Assembly: GCF_018294505.1 (NCBI RefSeq) | Contig: NC_057814.1 | Location: 300,118,935-300,182,934, forward strand | Origin: Triticum aestivum | Lineage: Eukaryota > Streptophyta > Magnoliopsida > Poales > Poaceae | Length of the DNA: 64,000 nucleotides | Direction of reading: 5' to 3' | Shown: piece by piece, positions 1-9,774 of the stretch | Position numbering within the stretch: the stretch's first letter is position 1 | Layout: each line of letters opens with the position of its first letter | The notes under the pieces: model-generated | Database searches by the model: none | What the model was told of the DNA's origin: nothing | The model's input: the letters and a program-made list of their open reading frames with translations, nothing else | Position numbers and translations under genes: made by a program

Positions 1-889
1 TTCTGGGAACGGGGGTCCCCAGACTTGCCTGCCTGCGGCCCACGGCGTGGCTAAGCTAGTGTGCCGTACGGCCCATCTTCATCAACAAGGCATCCAAGAC
101 CCTCGCGAGGGGCCAAGCCTCGCGAGGCGGATGACGCAAGACCTCCTCAGGAGCGGCCCCTCTAGGCGGGCTCACGAGGAGCGGAGATATAAAGGCGGGG
201 CAAACCTCGCGAGGTTCTCGTGACGTGAGCCATGACGATCGAGACCAGGCGGGCGCCAGACGGGCGCCAGCTCGTGCTGCATGCTGGTTTCCTCTTTGGT
301 GCTAAGGAGGCAAGCGCAGGCGAGGAGTACCGAGGCATCAGGCAAAGGTTGCCATACCGGTGCAACGAGACCAAGACCAGAAGGACGGCAAGACGGAGGT
401 CATCGTGGAGCCCAAGACGGCGTCACTACCAGAGCGTTTTGCAGGCAAAGACCGCTTTTGTCAGGATAACTTGTACTAGTTGTCCCCTTTCAAATTCGCC
501 CGCCGTTGTTGGCTCCCTTCCCGCTCAATATTTGGGGAGAGGACCAGGGCATATATAAGTAGAGCTAGCCACCACAGTAGGGGCATCAGATCGAGACCCA
601 CGCTAGTACACCAAGCACAAGAACACCTCAACCTCAGGAGGTTGTTCTTCCCCTTGTACAGTTCATCATCAGCCCACGAGGCAATCCACCACCACACACT
701 GGAGTAGGGTATTACACCACAATGGTGGCCTCAACCAGTATAAATCCCGTGTCCTTCTGTGTTGCGAGTTCGTAGAGTTCGGCCGCGAGATCTTAGCAAG
801 CTAAGGCATGGATCGGTAGGAGGGAAAGAACTTCACGCGCACCCCAGAGTTCGAAACTTAAGGGTTTTTCCGGAACCCAACATCCGACA
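1..889 (+). mobile_element. LTR of a Tat-lineage gypsy element, plus orientation, cut by the window edge
   Basis: The block is the reverse complement of the LTRs at 4356-5261 and 45581-46479. Only the first few bases (TGTCGGCG) are missing to the left. A TATA box (ATATATAAG) lies near 550, so the LTR reads on the plus strand, and it ends in CCGACA at 889. To its right, minus-strand gag/protease coding resumes. This LTR is therefore either the right end of a plus-oriented element lying outside the window or a solo LTR, inserted into an older minus-oriented Tat element. The target duplication cannot be checked because the left side is off-window. Confidence 0.8.
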
Positions 890-2053
890 CACTTGAGCTG
901 GTCTGATGAGCTTAAGGTGATAGCGCTCTTGGACCATCTAAACGGGCGCGTGGCTTCGGGCCAAGGAAGGGCCACGTTCACCTCACGAGCAAACTGCTTG
1001 AAGATACGTTGAGAGGCTGGGGCTTGAGCACCACCCAAGATGCAGGCGATGGCACGAGGCTCCTGGAAGCCCCCAGCCCCCTCGTCCGGATAATGGTCGT
1101 CGTTTCTCCTTGGTGGTGGTGGCAGCGAAGGGAGGCCTATGTTCCCCTGAGATTGGTTCTCTAGGCGCCCTCGCGAGGCGGGTCCTGCCAGCGGTCCTCA
1201 CGAGGCCAGTCGCGCCACTCCTGGCGGGGGCCACGGTCGTCCCAGCGTCCATCATGGATGGCCCTTCTCGGCCGTAGCCATGGTCGCCACGCTCAGGGCG
1301 TCGACCGAAGCGCCCGTCGCGGATGGCCCTGAGCTCTTGACAGTCGTTGGTGTTGTGGCTGTGTACGTTGTGGAAGGCGCAGAACGGGCGGTTGGCCTTG
1401 GATGACTCGGGGTGGTCGCGACTGCGCTTCGTCTCTGGTTCCGCCGCGAGCACGGCAGCCCCCTTTTGCTTCACGTCCTTGGTCTTGGCCTTCTTGTCCT
1501 CTTTGTCAGCAGCTGGGACCTTGAGGAGGGAAAGGCGCCCTTCCTCAGCCCTTGCGCACTTGGTCGCCATGTTGAACATCTCCAGGGCCGTGCATAGCTC
1601 CTCGTGGATGGCGAGCTCCTCCTTCATCTTGACGTCGCGGATGCCATTAGAGAACGCGAAGATGATGGCCTCGTCCATCACCTTGGGGATCTTTAGGCGA
1701 ATGCTGTTGAAGCGCTAGATGTACTTCTGCAGAGTTTCTCCCGGCTGCTTCTTGATGCGCCGTAAGTCACCCGCGGCCGGCGGGCGGTCGCGACTGCCCT
1801 GAAAGTTGGCGACGAAGCGCTTGCGCATCTCGCCCTAGGAGGAAATTGATCCCGCGGGCAAGTTCAGGAGCCACGAGCGCGCGCCATCTTTGAGGGCCAT
1901 GGGAAACCAGTTCGCCATGACTTTTCCGTCGCCGTTGGCCGCCTTGATGCTCAGCTCGTAGAGCTGCAGGAACTCTGCGGGGTCGGGGGTGCCATCGTAG
2001 CGCGGAGGTAGGTCTGGCTTGAACTTGCCGGGCCAGACGACGTTAATATTTCG
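890..2053 (-). pseudogene. gag fragment of a Tat-lineage gypsy element
   Basis: Read on the minus strand from about 2053 down, this holds a retrotransposon gag domain (a stretch like 'PPRYDGTPDP' followed by 'MANWFPMALKDGARSWL'). It continues to a zinc-knuckle-like CX2HX4HX4C motif (CAFHNVHSHNTNDC) near 1390-1345, then the start of the protease spacer (residues like REVNVALPWPEA) near 985-930. Gag packages element RNA in virus-like particles. Frames change and stops occur, for example just below 1835, so it is a dead fragment. It is cut on one side by the LTR ending at 889 and on the other by unrelated sequence at 2054-2216. Unlike the gag in the other two Tat copies here it keeps its zinc knuckle, so it belongs to a different Tat family. 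Confidence 0.75.
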
Positions 2054-2216
2054 ATGAGATGTATGTTGTCTTTCCTCTAGTGGTGTTATGTGAACGTCGA
2101 CTACATGAGACTTCACCATTGTTTGGGCCTAGAGGAAGGCATTGGGAAGTAATAAGTAGATGATGGGTCGCTAGAGTGACAGAATCTTAAACCCTAGTTT
2201 ATGAGTTGCTTCGTAA
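2054..2216. repeat. Short foreign LTR-like fragment wedged between two gypsy fragments
   Basis: About 160 bp with no similarity to the Tat coding sequence on either side. It includes 'gggtcgctagagtgacag' and 'gttatgtgaacgtcgac', which I remember from LTRs of abundant Triticeae gypsy families (Sabrina/WHAM type), though I cannot confirm the family. The right junction is sharp: Tat RT coding stops at the GAC codon at 2217-2219. The left edge is approximate. Confidence 0.4.
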
Positions 2217-4355
2217 GTCGGCCCCCGGTGTCCACTCAAATGGGCCCTTCTTCTTCATGAGCTTGAAGGGTAAGGCGCGCTCTCCCAGCTTGGAGATGAA
2301 ACGCCCCAACGCGGTCACTCGTCCCGCCAGCTTCTGCATCTCTCTGAGGGTCTGTGGCAGGCTCATGTCCTCGATGGCCTTGATCTTCTCCAGGTTCGCC
2401 TCGATCCCTCTATGGGATACGAGGAATCCCAGCAGCTTACCGGAAGGGACACCGAACACACACTTCTTCGGGTTAAGCCGCAAGTTCACCTGGCGCGGGC
2501 TCTCGAAGGTCTCTTCCATGTCTTGAATCAAGGTTATCGCCTCCCGAGACTTCACCACTATGTCGTCGACATAGGCCTCTGTGTTTCTCCCGAGCTGCCG
2601 CCCCAAGGCGATGTGCATCAGCCGCTGAAAGGTCGCGCCCGCATTGTGCAGCCCAAAGGGCATGCAGGTGTAGCAGTACACCCCACACGGGGTCAGGAAG
2701 GCTGTCTTCTCTACATCTTCCGCCGCCATCTTGATCTGGTGATACCCTGAGAATGCGTCCAGGAAGCTCAGCAGGTCGCACTCGGCGGTGGAGCCGACGA
2801 TCTGATCGATGCGGGGGAGCGGGAACGGATCTTGGGGGCATGCCTTATTAAGGTTGGTGAAATCGACGCACATCCGTTCCTTCCCGCCTTTCTTTGGCAC
2901 TACGACGGGGTGTGCCAGCCATGTGGGGTACCGAACCTCGCGAATGGCACCCGCTGCCTCCAGCTTGCGGGTCTCCTAGACGATGAAGCCTTGCTTCTCC
3001 GTGGATTGTCGCCTCGCTCGTTGCTTGACAGGGCGCATGTTGGGGCACACCCTTAAGTGATGCTGAATCACCTCTCTTGGAACCCCCACCAGCTGATTGG
3101 GCTCCCATGCGAATATGTCCTTGTTTGCACGCAAGAACCTCACCAGCGCCTCTTCTTGGACTGAATCGAGGCCGGCACCTATGCTAAAGGTGGCTCCTGA
3201 GGGTTTGTCCTCATTGACTGGCACCTGCTTGGTTTCCGCCCTATCTTGGGTGAACAGCCGCTTCTTCTTGGTAGGTGCAGCCTCCTTGGCTTCGGGGGTA
3301 CCGGCGCCGGCGGGCTGCGCGGCCGCTGCGGTCTTGAAGGCAAGCTTGAGTGCCGTTACGGCCTCCTTGGTGTCCCCCTTGATGGTGAGGACGCCCTTCC
3401 TCCCAGGCATCTTCATGAGGTTGTAGGCCGAGTGACTCACCGCCATGAACAGGGCGAGAGCTGGGTACCCGAGGATGTCGTTGTACGGGAGATCGATGCG
3501 GGCGATGTCGAAGTCGACCAACTCGGTGCGGTAGTTGTCGCGCGTGCCGAAGGTGACTGGGAGACGGATCTGTCCCAGAGAGTGGGCAGCGCCGCCACCA
3601 TCTCTTGAGAAGGGCTTGGTGAGACTGAGCCGCTCGAGCGGCACGTGAAGAAGGCTGAAGGCCTCCACGGAGAGCAAGTTAAGGCCGCCACCGCCGTCAA
3701 TGAGGGTCTTGGTAACAACCACGTTGCACATGGTGGGCATGCAGAGCATTGGGAGCATGCCCGAGCCGACGGTGGAGTCGGGATGGTCTTCTGATCTGAA
3801 GGTGAGGTCGCCTTCACCGCAGCCCAACCTGGCGGTGCCCCCGGGCGCTTGGAAGCGGCCCCAATCTCACGTAGGAACGACTTGACGTGGCGATCTGAAG
3901 GCTGTGCTTGAGAGCCGCCCAGCAGGGCTACGACTGCGTGGTGCGCCAGCACCGCGTAGGGAGCGGTGAAGAGGTCACAGAGTTCCCCTAGGACGCCACC
4001 GTGGATCCAGGGAGGTTGAGCGGCTAGGCGCATGGCTCGCCGGCGAGGGCCATGGGGAACCAATTGGCCATGCCATTGTCGTCGCCCCCGGCCTCGAGGA
4101 CGGCCTCCTCGTATGCTAGTAGGAACGGCGACGGGTCCGTCGCACCGTCGTAGCGCGGCGACATCTCCGGCCTGAACTTGGGTGGCCATCGCACCCGTCG
4201 CAGGGCGGGGGCCAGGGCTCGGAGCCCCTGGCCCCGTCGTCAACACCGGCCGCGGGACCGGATGGTGGGGCACCCTCCATGGGGGCGAAGCGCGGGGGCG
4301 CGGGGCGTAGGCCGGGGGAGAGAAACTACGGCGCACCCCTACCTGGCATGCCAAA
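2217..4355 (-). pseudogene. Tat-lineage gypsy gag-protease-RT fragment
   Basis: Read from 4355 downward. The block opens with a primer-binding-site-like sequence two bases from the LTR, then a frameshifted gag domain (about 4200-3880), fused directly to the aspartic protease and then reverse transcriptase. The protease has LIDGGGGLNLL near 3715, where the intact relative has LIDGGASLNLL. RT motifs visible are VDFTNLNKACP, FSGYHQIKM, the fingers/palm LTPCGVYCYTCMPFGL, and the catalytic YVDD near 2575. Protease and RT share one frame, broken by a TAG at 2976-2978. The RT breaks off at 2217, losing connection, RNase H and integrase. Synthesis of element cDNA would be the family's role; this copy cannot do it. 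It pairs with the LTR at 4356-5261 as its 5' LTR. Confidence 0.85.
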
Positions 4356-5261
4356 TGTCGTAGATGGGGTTCCGGCAAAACCCTTAAGGTTCGAACTCTG
4401 GGGTGTGCGCGAAGTTTTTTCCCTCCTACCGATCCATGCCCTAGCTCACTAAGATCTCGCGGACGAACTCGACGAACTCGCAACACATAAAGACACGAGA
4501 TTTATACTGGTTCGGGCCACCGTTGTGGTGTAATACCCTACTCCAGTGTGTGGTGGTGGATTGCCTCTTGGGCTGATGAAGAACAGTACAAGGGGAAGAA
4601 CAGCCTCCTGAGGTTGAGATATTCTTATGCTCTGTGGACTTGTGGATGAGAACTCGATTTGTCCCTCCCCCTCTACTGTGGTGGCTATCTCTATTTATAT
4701 AGGCCCTGGTCCTCTCCCCAAATATTGAGCGGAAAGGGAGCCAACAACGGCGGGCGAATTTGAAAGGGGACAGCTAGTACAAGCTATCCTGACAAAAGCG
4801 CTCTTCATCTGCAAAAGGCTCTGGTGGTGACGTCGTCTTGGGATCCATGGTGACCTCCGTCTTGTTGTCTTGCTGGTCTTGGTCTTGTTGCACCTATATG
4901 GAAACCTTTCCATGATGCCTCGGTACTCCGCGCCTGCGCCTGCCTCCTTAGCACCAAAGAGGAAACAAGGACGTTGCGCATGCTGGCGCCCGCCTGGCGC
5001 CCGCCTGGTGTCGATCGTCATGGCTCACGTCATGAGAGCCTCGTGAGGTTTGCCCCGCCTTGATATCTCCGCTCCTCGCGAGGCAGCCTAGTGAGGCCGC
5101 TCCCGAGGAGGTCTTGCGCCGTCCGCCTCGCAAGGCTTGGCCCCTCGCGAGGGTCTTGAATGCTTTGTTGATGAGGATAGGCCGTATAGGCCTGCTAGCA
5201 TAGCCATGCCGTGGGCCGCAGGCAGGCAAGTCTGGGGACCCCCGTTCCCTGAACGCCGACA
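4356..5261 (-). mobile_element. 5' LTR of the Tat fragment at 2217-4355, minus orientation
   Basis: The block begins TGTCG and ends CCGACA on the plus strand (906 bp). It is homologous to the LTRs at 31812-32718 and 45581-46479. Its TATA box lies on the minus strand (TATATAAA near 4700-4690). The neighbouring bases at 4355 and below read on the minus strand as TTTGGCATGCCAGGTAGGGG, a likely tRNA primer-binding site. This makes it a 5' LTR of a minus-strand element. The partner 3' LTR is absent from this cluster. Confidence 0.85.
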
Positions 5262-5769
5262 GTGCAGCCGGCCCGGTGTCTTGAAAGGTTCAGGGACTCG
5301 GGTTAGGCTACCTGTGGCCCATTACTCCGACAGGAGAGCCCCAACCAACGCTGACGAGCTCAACTATGCGGTCCAGCCAGTCCTCGTAGATGTCATCGAC
5401 CGGGCGGTAACATAGGAGCTCGTGCGCCATGAGCAGCGCGCCCTGCGCGTCCGTGGGCGCGCGACGAGCGTGGGACGACGAGCCGGCCGGAGTCAGCGAC
5501 GGGGTGGCGATGCGCCCGTCTCACCGCACGGAAGGGTGCAGCGATGAAACTTGCTGCTCGTTCCCAGCCGGGCCGGTGGCAGCGTTGGCAGCGGGCGAGG
5601 GAGAACGGCCGGGAGGTCCGCCAACGGGCGCCGGCTGGGCGACACGGGCGGCAAGGACGGCCCGGCGCTCAGCATGGGCGCGACGAGCGTCAGCCATAGA
5701 TGCGGTGGAGCAGCGAGGCGTGGATCGACAGAAGAAAGGCTTCAGCGCACCCCTACCTGGCACGCCAAA
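5262..5769 (-). pseudogene. Tat gag N-terminal fragment with primer-binding site
   Basis: On the minus strand, reading from the LTR at 5770, there is a primer-binding-site-like TGGCGTGCCAGGTAGGGG at about 5767-5750. A gag N-terminus follows, starting with MADARRAHAERRAV near 5700, and further down comes 'AHELLCYRPVDDIYEDWLDR' near 5430-5370, typical of the N-terminal region of Tat gag. The fragment ends abruptly at 5261, where another Tat LTR has inserted. It is the 5' start of an older element whose LTR is 5770-6628. Confidence 0.65.
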
Positions 5770-6628
5770 TGTCAGATTCTGGGTTCCGGCAAACCCTTGA
5801 GGCTCGAACACTGGGGTGCGCACGCAGATCTCTCTCCCCTAGCTTGCTCTCGCAATGATTTCAAGGGCTAACTCGACGAAGCCAAAGAACAGGAGACACG
5901 AGGGTTTATACTAGTTCGGGCCACCATTGTGGTGTAATACCCTACTCCAGTGTGGTGTGGTGGATTGCCTTATAGGCTAAGGATAAATAAGTACAAGGGA
6001 TGAACAGCTTCCTGAGGAGAGGTGTTCTTGAGCTCGGTGAGCTTGTGTGTGCGAGGATGGTCCGAATCATCCCCCTCCGTTGGTGGTGGCTAGTCCTATT
6101 TATAGAGGCCCCGGTCCTCTTCCCAAATATTAGGCGGGAAGGGATCCCACCACGGCCAATTTTGAAGGGAGACAACTAGTACAAGTCATCCTGACAAAAG
6201 GTGGTCTTCGTCTACCAAAGGCTCTGGTGGTGACGCCGTAGTGGGCTCCGCGGTGACCTCCGTCCTGCCGTCCTGCTGGTCTTGGTCTCGTTGCACCGAT
6301 ATGGAAACCTTTGCCTAATGCCTGAGGACTCCTCGCCTGCGATTGCCCCTTTAGCACCAAAGAGGCGACTGGTACTCTGCACCCGCTGGCGCCCGCCTGG
6401 CCTTGATCGTCACGGCTCATGTCACGCGCACCTTGCAAGGTGCCCCTTGCATAGATATCTCCGCTCCTCGGGAGCCAGCCTAGTGAGGCTGCCCCTGAGG
6501 AGGTCTTGGCATCGTCCGCCTCGTGAGGCTTGGCCCCTCGCGAGGGTCTTGAGTGGTTGCTGCTGAAGATGGGTTTTACCAGGCTGTTGGCCGAGCCACG
6601 CCCTGGGCCGCAGGCAGGCAAGTCTGGG
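5770..6628 (-). mobile_element. Diverged Tat LTR, minus orientation, truncated
   Basis: Starts TGTCAGATTCTGGGTTCCGG and is colinear with the other Tat LTRs, with many substitutions. It is lost after 'gcaggcaagtctggg' at 6628, about 27 bp short of the expected CCGACA end. The left side carries a primer-binding site and gag start, so it acted as a 5' LTR. The sequence to the right is Tat 3' internal region, which normally adjoins a 3' LTR. The missing LTR end suggests a rearrangement junction rather than a tandem element. Confidence 0.75.
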
Positions 6629-7926
6629 TTGGCCTGTGGGAGAGCTCCTTGCTCCCACACATGTTTCCTTAATGTGTGGTGGCTCCTGATCTTTGGTCCT
6701 TTCGGGGGCGACCATGCTCTTCGTGGGATTACCCGGAGGGCATGGCACCCGATTCGGCTGTCGTGATGGAGGCTTCGGGTGCCAGTGGTACAGAAGGTGG
6801 CGGCAGCCCACGATGCGTCAAGAACGGGGGTGACCGTTCTAACGAGTCGTGTTTGCCGGTGACTCCGCCACCCCCGTCTGAGCTTCCGGCAGCGTCATCA
6901 TCCGCACCAGACCTCCGGTCTCTTCCTCCTAGCAAGGAAACGGCGCCGCCCTGATCCTGGGGAGGCGTTGAATCCCAGCCCGGCCTTCCCTCCGTCTTGT
7001 TCGTCTCTTCCTGTAGTTTGGAAGAAGGAGATGAAAAAGTGAAGGCATCACGGTTATTTCATCTTTTTTCAATCTTAAATCTGTAGGCATTTGCCAAATT
7101 TTAGTTTGTATCTTGTAAGGTCTGTACTTGTTTGATCGGCATATTAATGAAAAAGATAAACCTTGTCGGGGAGTCGTGCATGTATATGTCCATGCAGAGG
7201 TGGGGTGCCTCTATATTTTAAGTAAACGAGTCACCCCCGGCGGGCTATCTTGCCGGTACTGTCTATTTTTTTGTCGGGGAGTTAGGCCTACCGGGCACAA
7301 ATCATGAAGAGGGACCAGCCCCCCACCAATCGTTTTTCATCAAAGGCCACTATGACCATCCTGACTGAAGCAACATTCGAGTCAAGGGATGGGAGTTCCT
7401 AATTTTGAAAAAGCGGCGAGGTTTTCTTATGCACAAGTCTTTACTTATAGAACATGTATGGATAAGAGAAAGAACTTATCTATTTGGCTTGCCGGAGATC
7501 ACAGTATAGGCTCATCTTTCCATCTCCTCTTGGAGACCAAGTCCTCGGTAGGAGCCTGCAATTTATGCAAGTGCAAATGATGCCAGATGCGATCTTATCT
7601 ACATGAACATGCGATGCTCATGAAATGCTTATGCATGCATGCAACTTGTCGAGGGCCCCTCAGCGCTTCATTTATTTCTTTGTTGCTCAAGCTCTGCGTC
7701 TGGCTCTGTACAAGGGGTTACATGCAACTGAGGCAAGGCCTGTACAAAAGGGTGGCTGCCGGGCTGCGCCTTACGGGTAGAACTTGCGAAGATGCTAAAT
7801 ATTCCATGAGTTTTGCAATTGAATGCCATCTCCGGTCTCCAGACGGACTGCGCCAGGTCTGGTGACTCGTACTACCTAGCAAGGGCCATCCCACTTTGGC
7901 GTCAACTTGTTTGCACCCTTGGCGGA
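6629..7926 (+). other. 3' internal region of a Tat element, possible tail of an antisense accessory gene
   Basis: It lies between the truncated LTR and an integrase tail on the minus strand, the same place that holds the antisense AT-hook/B3-like gene in the element at 31812-46479. A plus-strand reading frame at 6676-6954 ends in a Pro/Ser/Ala-rich tail. It is followed by AT-rich, 3'UTR-like sequence with AATGAA-type signals (about 7000-7160). This could be the 3' end of a related antisense gene, but I see no AT-hook and no clear B3-like core. From about 7160 to 7926 I recognise nothing. Confidence 0.35.
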
Positions 7927-8201
7927 CTAAACACGCCTAAGGACAAGGTCGCCTTCCTCCAAACACCGGGCATGAACCATGTGGCTGTGATAGCGACACA
8001 GGGCTTGCTGGTAGCGTGCAGCACGCATAGCAGCCCGGAGACGGTTCCCCTCGAGAAGCACAGCGTCGTCACGTCGATGCTGATCCTGCGCTACTTCATT
8101 GTAGGCAAGCACTTGAGGTGACCCATAAATGAGTTCCGTGGGGATAACTGCTTCTACCCCATAGACTAGGGAGAAGGGATTCTGCCCGGTAGCTCGACTT
8201 G
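7927..8201 (-). pseudogene. Integrase C-terminal fragment of a Tat-lineage gypsy element
   Basis: The minus-strand translation contains TGQNPFSLVYGVEAVIPTEL followed by a Leu/Arg-rich stretch ending EEGDLVLRRV. This is the region after the catalytic core of Ty3/gypsy integrases and resembles the frame at 34926-35070 of the complete element. The fragment is cut at 8201 by the CACTA terminus at 8202, so the CACTA-like element inserted into, or recombined with, an existing Tat element. Confidence 0.8.
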
Positions 8202-8769
8202 CACTACAAAAAAAAGACACATCCATGACATTTTGGGCCGAACGAAAAAAATTCTATGATGCTTATGACACTTCTATGACGATAATTGTGACAAAACCAG
8301 GTATCATCATAGATGTGGTGGGATCCTACTTCTATGACAAAAAATCATGACAGAAAATGGGCTTTTCGTCCTGGGCGAGCCGGAGACGCAGCTGCGTGAC
8401 ATTCTTTGGGCCGTCCATGATGGAAAAAATCGTGGTAGAAGCGAGGGCGAGGAAAATATCGAGGAGTTCCTGGTTACGGTGGGTGGTCGGGCCCGAGCGA
8501 TGTGCATTTCCCTCATACACTTACGCGCGTGGGTGCGAGGCGTTGGGCTCTATCTAAACCCGAGCGAGGCGTTTGTCTACTGAACCCGAGCAATTGCGCT
8601 GCAGGCTATGTGTTACTAAACCCGAGCGATCGATTGATCCCTAGCTGTTAACTGAACCCTATCGAGCAATTCCTTCGCCATTGCTGCTAACTGAAGCCGA
8701 TCGAACCTGCTGCCTCTTGATGAACAGTGATCCCTAGTTGGGGGGGTTGGATAAACAATTCCCGGTGGG

Positions 8770-9105
8770 GGTTGGATGAAGAGAACTCAGTGGTAGTAGA
8801 GGTTGTTGCCGCTGGATGAACAGGACCCCGATCGAGCCGGTTGGTGTGGATGAACAGGACCCCGTGGAGGGCTGGATGAACAGGACCCCATGGAGGGCTG
8901 GATGAACAGTAACCCGTGGAGGGGTGGTTGAACAGGACCCCGTGGAGAGGGTAGGTTGAACAGTAGCCGGTGGAGGAGCGGTGGAGGCTGGATGAACAGG
9001 AGCTCGTGGATGAATAGTAGCTGGTGGAGGCAGGAGGGAGACGCCGTGGATGAACAGTCGCAGGTGGAGGCTGGAGGAGGTCGATGGTGGAGATGGATAG
9101 TAGCC
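8770..9105 (+). repeat. Subterminal tandem array of the CACTA-like element
   Basis: About ten degenerate units of roughly 26-32 bp on the theme GGATGAACAGGACCCCGTGG, sometimes with GTTGAACAG or GAACAGTAGC variants. The same theme appears at 30000-30335 in the second copy. Such short repeats near the ends of CACTA elements are the usual binding sites for their transposition protein; that role is inferred here. Confidence 0.65.
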
Positions 9106-9774
9106 CGTGGAGTCCCGTTTCTCGGTATGCCACACCCCTCCGATGAACCGGACCCCCGTTTCGATCGTAGTCCTCCAACACAAGTCCGTTTCCTCCGTTT
9201 TGCGGTACGCAAGACCCCTCCCAATCAACAGGACCCCGTTTTGACCGTAGGAGGTCGAATAGAAGTCTGTTTCCTCTGTTTTGCAGTATGCCACACCCCT
9301 CCTGGTAAACATGATCCCGCTTCGACCATAGGCAGTCAAACACAAGGCTGTTTCCTCCATTCTACGGTACGCCAGGCCTCGTTTCGGCTGTTCCATCCAA
9401 GCCGGTTGGCTCCCGATGAACACGACGCATTCTGTTGCCTCCCGATGAACACGACGACGTAGTTTCTCCGTTCTGACCCAACTGGTTGGCTGCCGATGAA
9501 CTAGATGTCGGCGCTGCCTCTCCATGTACACGAAACCTGGCCATACGTATGCACGAGTAGGCGTTCGAGACCCCGCCCGTATGTACGTACGTGGCCCTAT
9601 TTACTTTCTTGCACCCTGGCTGTTCGTATGTGTACATGCTATGTCCGCGCCTCTACTACAACACGTGCCCTTCCTTACTCGGCCACGGTTCATCGCTGCA
9701 GCCTGCAGACAGACCGATCGACCAGTATGTACGTACACGTTCGTGACCAGAATGACAACGTTGCGTACGCTTCG

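Noticed and set aside
5770..8201. Tandem (LTR-internal-LTR-internal) Tat array sharing the LTR at 5770-6628
   Set aside because: The LTR has gag on one side and Tat 3' sequence on the other, which would fit, but its last ~27 bp are missing at 6628, so the right junction is not a normal LTR edge. Rearrangement is more likely.
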